The notes beneath the pieces are model-generated. The model was not told where the DNA came from, searched no databases, and was given only the letters and a program-made list of their open reading frames with translations. Position numbers and translations under genes: made by a program. A stretch of DNA of 64,000 nucleotides from Piezodorus guildinii (Eukaryota; Arthropoda; Insecta; Hemiptera; Pentatomidae): NCBI GenBank assembly GCA_023052935.1, contig CM041297.1, positions 104,275,563 through 104,339,562 on the forward strand. The letters run 5' to 3'. This document shows positions 57,779 through 64,000 of the stretch, piece by piece; positions within the stretch are counted from its first letter, which is position 1; each line of letters begins with the position of its first letter.

Positions 57779-57780
<2 letters not shown>
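56934..57780. other. unclassified segment with an imperfect direct repeat
   Basis: 57294-57352 and 57485-57545 are similar (CTAACATGTATATTTTTTG compared with CTAACATATATTTTTTTCA, then ...GAGAATTTTGTTT compared with ...GAAGAAAACTATATTT). The frame at 56937-57099 (VQVIYNDFTILLEDGTRLF and following) is compositionally protein-like but short and unrecognised. Confidence 0.4.

Positions 57781-57782
<2 letters not shown>

Positions 57783-57845
<63 letters not shown>
57783..57845. repeat. (TA)n microsatellite
   Basis: A TA tract of about 63 bp with one interruption. Confidence 0.95.
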
Positions 57846-58596
57846 GTTCAATACCACTTTTCGGAATGATTATAAAATGTGGATGATTAAAAAAAAATTC
57901 CACACTAAACAAACAGCATTTTAACATGTATAAAACATTAAATAGAAGCATAGTTAATAAAAAATGAATATCTCAAGAATAAATTAATTTTAACATTAAT
58001 TTAATTAAATTGATAAGCTAAAAAACTAATGGGGAGCTGTTAGAACATTTTCATAAAGCGAAAAAAAAAAAAAAAGATGAAGTTAAAACAGTTAATACAG
58101 GAAACCGTATTCAAATAACGTTTTATAAATATTTTACAACTGGCCACTGGGACCAGCTCTGTTTCATTCGAGTTTAAAACCCGTCGGGACTCGAGTTTGT
58201 TTCCCATCCCGCAAAAGTTTGCACATATCCCGTTCCGGATGTACACACCGCCAAGATCAAACTTTCAGCCACCAATAGTCTAAATCCTGCTTATTTTGTG
58301 TTAATACGTAATTAATATCGAGATATGTAGGAATATAATTTAAAGTAATCATACACATACATATTTAAACCAATATGGACTTTCGCTTCTTAGAATTTTG
58401 GTTCAGCAAAAAATACTCACATACAAAAATTGCAATCATTTCAATAAAAAAAATTTAAGACTCTTTACAACAGCTCGTAAACAACAGAACCCTACATACG
58501 GACTTACAATAACCAACAATTTACCAACATATACGAACACTCTATTCTCGTTTTCACAGTAAACTTCAGGGACACAGCAATAGACTGATTAACAAT
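57846..58596. other. unclassified spacer
   Basis: A GC-richer patch at 58140-58260 has no domain or repeat partner. Confidence 0.45.
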
Positions 58597-58808
58597 AAGT
58601 CAATAGCTGAAATGCCAGTCAGAAAAGGAAGGCTAAAGAGAAGCTGGATGAGAGACCTCTGCTAAATTAAAGCCTAGGAAGGGGTGCTGCTTGGCAATTT
58701 CCTTTCCTATACCTACCATGTCTGATCTCACACTTGTACAGCACATTTGCTGATTGTCATATAGCTTATGACTGGTGTGAATAAAGAGATATGAAGAGAA
58801 AAAAAATT
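58597..58808 (+). pseudogene. 3' end of an RTE-like LINE, copy 2
   Basis: The translation KSIAEMPVRKGRLKRSWMRD, then LC and a stop at 58663-58665, parallels the 5320-5385 copy. The 3' UTR ends with GTGTGAATAAAGAGATATGA and an A-run. Confidence 0.6.
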
Positions 58809-59609
58809 TTTCGTTCCTCAAATCAGTAAGAATATTTTCAAAAATTAAAAAAAAAACGTAGGACTTACTTATCAATTGCACAGGGTTATCCTAAGTTAAA
58901 ATTTTGTCGAATTCCTTCATACAGTCTATAATCAAATAAAAAATTAATCGACAATCAAGAAAAACGAAAAAAAACGTCAATTACTATGACTAAGAAACCA
59001 TTTTTTTTCTCATACCTCATTATGTAAAGATGCAATAGTATCTTCATTATACAATGAATAATTTTCTATTTTTTTTCAATGATAGATACTTTAAATACGT
59101 AAATTAATAATGAATTTTTTTTAAACATATTTATTGATATATACAACTGTATTAGGAAATACATCAAATTGATGTGATAGGTATATAATAAAATGACATG
59201 AAATTCATGTAGAGTGACTACCTTTTGGCATTACTCTAATAGGAATTGTAATTCACAAGGTCCCGTGGTCATCTTCTTCTAAGACGCCTCCTAGAAATTA
59301 ACTTAAAAGAATCTATTAAAAATTAAATTTTGTGTATAAAAACTCCTTGTAGTATAAACGGACGACAACTTGTTTTATTTTTAATTCCTTTTTATAATTT
59401 TATTTTTCTATTCTTTCATTATATTCTATGATTTCAAGTGTATCGAATTCGATTAACATCAGTTAGATTAAAACATTTCGTACGAACAAACGTTTACGGG
59501 ATCTCCATTCTATAGAAACAAGATATTTTTCTTATCTATGAACCCAAATAAATATATATTTATATCCTAAAATATTTGGGTTTTCCATGTAAATCTAATG
59601 AAATTATTC
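58809..59609. other. AT-rich spacer
   Basis: No recognised feature. Confidence 0.5.
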
Positions 59610-59658
59610 ATTAAAAAAAAAAAAAAAAAAAAAAAAAATAAAATAAAATAAAAAATAA

Positions 59659-59702
<44 letters not shown>
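59610..59702. repeat. A-rich and (TA)n simple repeat
   Basis: A-runs interspersed with AAAAT units (59612-59676), then a TA tract (about 59677-59702). Confidence 0.93.
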
Positions 59703-59703
<1 letters not shown>

Positions 59704-59765
59704 CTGGCTCTGATGACCGCGATGTTTTCTGCCATTAAAATTTTAAAATTTAAAAACCAACGAAC
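59703..59765 (+). mobile_element. LINE 3' terminal stem-loop fragment
   Basis: ATCTGGCTCTGATGACCGCG with ATGTTTTCTGCCATTAAAAT and an A-rich AACCAACGAACC end matches the 3' terminus of the minus-strand LINE at 32880-32930. Only the last 60 or so bases are present, so this is an extreme 5' truncation. GGCTC/GTGCC-type pairing is weakened here. Confidence 0.65.
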
Positions 59766-60279
59766 CAAACCAATGCTCAATAGAAATATAATATTTGCTC
59801 TGCAAGTAAGTATAAAATTATATAATTATCTACCTTATTCAAAACTACCTAGATCATCTTTAACTATACATTTTAAATCACTTAATAATATACAATATTT
59901 ATATTTAATGGACATACAATATGTGTATATTATATTCGACTAGGGAGCGATACCACGAAAAAAATACTGTATAAGGAGTCCACCTATTTATAAATCAATC
60001 GTTAAGATCCCCTACCTAATTCGTGACACATAATAATATTCCACACAGTATATTCTATATAAGTGTAGCCTTTAACTTATGGGTTCCCACAAATTAAGGG
60101 GTCTTCGGTATAATTTCCCTTGGGTACCAGCCGTACTGGGAAGAATAAGGGTTGGGATTCGAAATGTTTTATATATATTATATTACATTCTATAGACTTT
60201 ACAATTTATGTATACTAATATTTTATAAGGAAATATTTCACTTTTTATACCTTCTCTTTGTATTTATATCGATAAATAA
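59766..60279. other. unclassified spacer
   Basis: No recognised feature. 59940-60170 is somewhat GC-richer. Confidence 0.45.
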
Positions 60280-60329
60280 AATTGGAGGCTGATTTTTACT
60301 TCACCACACTTTTATTAAAAATCAATGCA

Positions 60330-60358
60330 CAACATTTCGGCTAAAACGCCATCATCAG
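60330..60358 (-). ncRNA. candidate hammerhead ribozyme motif of the Penelope-like element
   Basis: On the minus strand it reads CTGATGA (60352-60358), a short helix II GGC/GCC with loop GTTTTA, and GAAA (60335-60338), followed by TGTTG. CTGATGA and GAAA match the hammerhead consensus exactly. The cleavage triplet would be GTT instead of GTC, and helix III is minimal. Position downstream of a Penelope-like coding region supports the identification. Confidence 0.5.
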
Positions 60359-60879
60359 GTGCAAAGGAACAATTTTTTTTGGCTTTAAGTACAAAATATT
60401 ATCAATAATAATAAACCATCAATCTAACAGTTTATCATGAAATTATATAACGATAAAAAGTTATAATAAACAATAAATACAATTTATATAATTAAAATTT
60501 TTGATAATCTATAAGATTAACGTTACATTCTTAAAAATCTGTCAATAGCATTAAAATATACAATTAAAAAAAGAGAACATTGAAAATAATTCCACTATAA
60601 AAATAAATTATAAAAGAAACCAATTGAATTACTATGTTCATCATTATTGAAAATCGATTAAAAAAGTTAAAGTTTAATTAATAAATATGAACCAATAACT
60701 AATTAAATTAAAAATATGCAAGTTACCTATTGTGAGTGGATGCTTCCAGTCAGAAGCCTCATGTCTAAATAGGATGTCCATGAAAGGGGAGGGGGTTAAA
60801 ATTAAATCAATAAAAACAACTAATAACCAACATGATAACTGTATTAGGAAGTATCATTTATATGAATACATTTCATTCA

Positions 60880-62000
60880 TATTGTTATATATTTAGTTTA
60901 GAGATGATATTATTGTATGAATTGCCTAATGTTTGGGTGTCTTGTTGAAAATTGCAGACTTGATGGGTATTTTAGGTGATGTAAATGACTTCTTCTAATA
61001 TTCTTCTTTTTTTACTATTGTTCTCTATGGCTAAAATTTCGGGGTTGTTAAAATAAAATTGGTGCTTGTGTTCTGTGCTATGAGCGGATAAACTAGTGCT
61101 TTGTTATATTTTTTAATGGTGGATTTACAATTGAGACGTTGATTCCAAAAGGTACTATATCCATTTTAGGAAATTTTACAGGAAGAGCGAAAATCTCTAA
61201 TTACAATATTATTAAATCAGCTAATTTCGGTCTGTTTGCATTAAAATTTAAAATTTTTTTTTTACTATAATAATAACATCATATTAAAGATATAAAATAA
61301 ATTTTTTTGGAATGATTTCGAACGAAAATAAATGCGTAATAAGTACATTAAGAAATTGACCGCATTTCTAAATCGCGTTTTTTAAGTACTTGAGAGTTCA
61401 TTATATAAAATCAAATAGAATATTTAGATAAAACTAAATTATTAGAATACAAATATGTAAAAAAATCAATTTCGTAATAAATGTCCTTCAGTACCTTTTG
61501 GAAATCAACGTCTCAATTGCTCATGTATTGAGTGATTCTACTATTTAAATTTTGTTTGGTTTGTCCAATGCAACTTAAGGCTTTTTTATCTAATCTAGTA
61601 CAATCTGAACACTTTATTTTATAGATAACGTTAGTTTTTTTGAGTTTATGTATCTTCTCTTTTTTATTGGTGTGGATAAGAGCTAATTTATTAACCAGTT
61701 TTTTTTTTTTTTTGCAAAATTAATATTTATTATATAATATTTTTTAAAGGTTTGTATGATTTGGTCAGTTTGTAATGGAATAAAATTAAGGTCTATTGGT
61801 ATTATTAATGACTGTGTCCCTACCTTATACTTATCTCGATATTTTAATTTTAAGTTTTTGACAGTAGTGAAGTTCATTTTGATTTAATAAAACAGTTGGA
61901 TATATATGTTTCTTATTTAAAGAATTATTATTACTTAAACCATTAGGAATTTTTGTAGATTTTCCCTTTTAACTAAATTTATAACCATCATCTAAATAAA
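60880..62000 (-). pseudogene. Penelope-like GIY-YIG endonuclease and linker (disrupted)
   Basis: Minus-strand frames, in order, give: SLIIPIDLNFIPLQTDQIIQ with TFKKYYIININF; a frameshift at an A-run (61700-61712); LVNKLALIHTNKKEKIHKLK; NVIYKIKCSDCTRLDKKALS and CIGQTKQNLNSRITQ. MITE-1 then interrupts, and the frame resumes at KSTIKKYNKALVYPLIAQNT, NPEILAIENNSKKRRILEEV and NFQQDTQTLGNSY. VIYKIKC...CIGQT is the GIY-YIG core, with the tyrosine of YIG replaced by Cys. The tail matches the SALA-H, LEE-I and N-DT-LS pattern of Penelope-like proteins. A stop at about 60986 and one frameshift are further damage. In intact elements this domain nicks target DNA for reverse transcription. Confidence 0.85.
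61130..61518 (+). mobile_element. MITE-1, copy 3, inside the Penelope-like gene
   Basis: The left end ATTGAGACGTTGATTCCAAA (one base shorter than copy 1) and right end GGAAATCAACGTCTCAATT match the 30-bp inverted repeats of 3166-3555, in the same orientation. The insertion lies between codons for ITQ and STIKKYN of the GIY-YIG tail. Confidence 0.9.
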
Positions 62001-62040
62001 CATATAAATAACTTTAATCTATGATAAGGTAAGTGGTTAA

Positions 62041-62915
62041 GGATATTGTTGTTAGGAAGCTATAACTAAACCAGCGGGGCATTAGTTTAAAAGTAGAATA
62101 TCTGTTGATAAAAGTAGCCAAAATGGATGAGGTTGAGATGCTATTAGATAGTCAGATCACGTAGCCTCCCCCTTGCTATAGTCCTTCACACTTTTCTCTA
62201 GGATTAAAACTCCTTTGTATTCAGGAGCTCCTAGTGGGCCAACTTATGCTAAGCATCCTGATAAATTAACGTTAGCCTTTCTGACTGATTAAGGCGTTAG
62301 GGGTAGATTAAGGCCTATATCTTATTTAAGAAACTGTATTGCTAGGTTCTTTTATGCGCCTAAAAACATAAATAAATCTAAAACCCAATTTATCATATTT
62401 TAACTAAATCTGGTAAGGTTATACGCTTATACCATAAAAATTTTAATACACATTTTTAATAAGAAGAAATAAAATAACCTTAATTTACATATTTACAAAT
62501 TCAATACATATTTTCAAAAGATACATCCTTACAAGCAGCAGAATGTTTAGTTTATTAGCCTAAATGACTAAATATGAGGTTAAATTACATTGAGATTATA
62601 TATGGTTGTAGGAAAAATTATACAAAAACCCACATATAAATTACACATTATTTTAATGTAGATTATTGGGTTTTCCAGAAAATGTATTTGAATCAATCCA
62701 ATTACTGAATCGAAAAAAAGATTTATCGGTTTTAAAAGATAAATCTGGTGCGGGCAACATACGAATTTCACTTACCTTCTTTTTTTTTTAAATATTTCTG
62801 TTTTATTTTTAAGAAGGTCGTTTGATAAGTGATTAACCAGATTTTGAATTGTTTCACCTTTCTAATCTCGAGAAAAGGGTAATCGACTAAATTTTACGAA
62901 CATTTAATATAAATA
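62041..62915. other. unclassified spacer
   Basis: 62060-62340 is somewhat GC-richer with no recognised frame. It may include eroded 5' sequence of the Penelope-like copy. Confidence 0.4.
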
Positions 62916-62919
62916 AAAC

Positions 62920-64000
62920 CTCAAACCCTACATCCCCTAAAGCCTATCGCCCAATTTATATTTTATCTAACCTTTCCAAACCTTTAGAAAGAATTATCCA
63001 GTCACAATTTTCTAACTTCCTCGAAAAGTCCAAACTTCTTGATCCTCTTCAATCTGGTTTTCGAACCGGCTTTTCCACTCAATCCGCTTTACTCAAAATC
63101 ACTAGGGACATACATACCGCCATTGACGAAAAGAACCTTACAATACTAATACTTCTGGACTTCTCAAAAGCTTTTGACTCTCTTGATCACTCTAACCTTT
63201 TCTCCAAACTACGGTCTTTATCCTTTTCCAATAGCTCTATTCATTGGTTTAAATCATTTCTCTTTAATAGAACTCAAGCTGTCACCATTCCTAACCATCC
63301 TCTATCTTCCTTCCTTGCCCTTTCGGCAGGTGTGGCCCAGGGTTCCAGCATATCTATACGCTGATGATTTCCAGATCTACTTATCTTTCTCTCCCTCCGA
63401 GTTTCTTGTAGCATTTGCCAATATTCAGACAGACCTGGATAGAATCTGTGCCTGGGCAACCTTGAATAAACTAAGGCTAAATGCTATGAAAACTCAGGCG
63501 ATTGTTATAGGTTCCAATTCCCTCCCTAGATCCCATACTACATTTCCGAGTCTAACCCTAAATGATCAGCCAATCACTTTTACTTCCTCTGTCAAAAACC
63601 TCGGTATTTCCATTGACCAAACCCTTTCCTGGAAACCCCATATTGTCCAGATCTCCCGAAGAACAATAAGTACCCTCAAATTTTTAGATCGCTCCCGCCA
63701 TTTTCTTCCACTATCTACCCGTAAGCCCCTTGTATCCTCACTTATTTTCCCCCACTTTGACTACTGCTGCAGGGTATATGGTGGCCTCTCGACTGTGCTC
63801 GAGGACAGGCTAAAGCGAATTATGAATACATTTTTTAAGATTTGTCCTTGGCACACGGAAGAGGTCTCATGTGACCCATTTATACAGTGAGTTAAAGTGG
63901 CTCCTTCCCTCAAACCGCAGACAATATTTCCTTGCTTCATTCCTTTACCAAACTATCAACTCCCAGCTACCTCCCTATATCCACAAACTTCTGCAATTTA
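62920..64000 (+). pseudogene. CR1-like LINE copy, cut by the window end
   Basis: Plus-strand frames read YRPIYILSNLSKPLERIIQ, QSGFRTGFSTQSALLKITRD, LTILILLDFSKAFDSLDHSN (motif A) and GVAQGSSI. A deletion of about 20 codons then leads into YADDFQIYLSFSPSEFL (motif C), LDRICAWATLNKLRLNAMKT, SSVKNLGISIDQTLSWKPH and FPHFDYCCRVYGGLS. A frameshift near 63840 leads to FVLGTRKRSHVTHLYSELKW and LLPSNRRQYFLASFLYQTIN at the window edge. It is closer to the decayed 20240-21730 copy (LDRIC-W, LKLRLNA-KTQAI) than to the intact one, which suggests a sister subfamily. Dead because of the deletion within the polymerase core and the frameshift. Confidence 0.88.

Larger units (their letters stand above)
60281..62040 (-). 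mobile_element. Penelope-like retroelement, 3' part, split by MITE-1
   Basis: From the minus-strand 5' side it comprises a coding remnant of the post-polymerase linker and GIY-YIG domain (62000-60880, interrupted by MITE-1 at 61130-61518), a noncoding 3' region shared with 22870-23365, and a hammerhead-like motif at 60330-60358. The terminus is AATTGGAGGCTGA (plus strand). The reverse transcriptase core is missing or unrecognisable upstream of 62040. Confidence 0.82.

Noticed and set aside
61960..62000. YLDDGYKF on the minus strand as a reverse transcriptase YxDD box
   Set aside because: It lies too close to the GIY-YIG linker and is not followed by the residues expected after the catalytic box. 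It fits better the post-polymerase NGY-type segment.

Overview
This is an AT-rich animal genomic window, most likely from an arthropod and probably an insect. The base composition, the mixture of retroelement clades (Jockey, CR1-like, RTE-like, R2-like and Penelope-like, with several tRNA-derived SINE families) and the many (TA)n microsatellites support this. No bacterial operon, CRISPR array, rRNA gene or convincing host protein-coding exon is visible. Every open frame I can interpret belongs to a transposable element, so this looks like an intergenic or deep intronic stretch built from layered insertions.

Layout. Bases 1-16 kb hold a SINE 3' end, a hammerhead-like relic, two hairpin elements, two copies of a 390-bp MITE with 30-bp terminal inverted repeats, Jockey-like and RTE-like pseudogenes, two more SINEs, and a long palindrome carrying two head-to-head hammerhead-like motifs. 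Bases 16.8-18.8 kb are a young 5'-truncated Jockey-clade insertion with a poly(A) tail and a 15-bp target-site duplication. Bases 19-33 kb hold a second inverted hammerhead-like pair, a decayed CR1-like copy, a copy of the Penelope-like 3' region, a LINE with RNase H (minus strand), SINEs, a dispersed repeat split by a CR1-like insertion, and a LINE 3' end. Bases 35.4-36.1 kb carry an R2-like restriction-like endonuclease domain outside rDNA. Bases 39.1-43.2 kb contain the best-preserved gene: an uninterrupted 960-codon endonuclease/reverse transcriptase frame of a CR1-like element. Bases 43-60 kb contain SINE copies, RTE-like and Jockey fragments, another MITE, and a CCAAT/E-box cluster. Bases 60.3-62.0 kb hold a minus-strand Penelope-like element with a GIY-YIG domain, split by a copy of the 390-bp MITE. 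From 62.9 kb to the window end there is another CR1-like copy.

How the parts relate. The CR1-like family appears as one intact frame and several 5'-truncated copies that share a 3' tail ending in ATT repeats. SINE families recur with recognisable polymerase III A and B boxes. The hammerhead-like motifs match the kind known from Penelope-like retroelements, and a Penelope-like coding remnant is present in the same window. Nested insertions give a relative order of events: the MITE is younger than the Penelope-like copy, and a CR1-like copy is younger than the dispersed repeat it splits. All calls come from reading translations and repeats by eye; no database search was possible.
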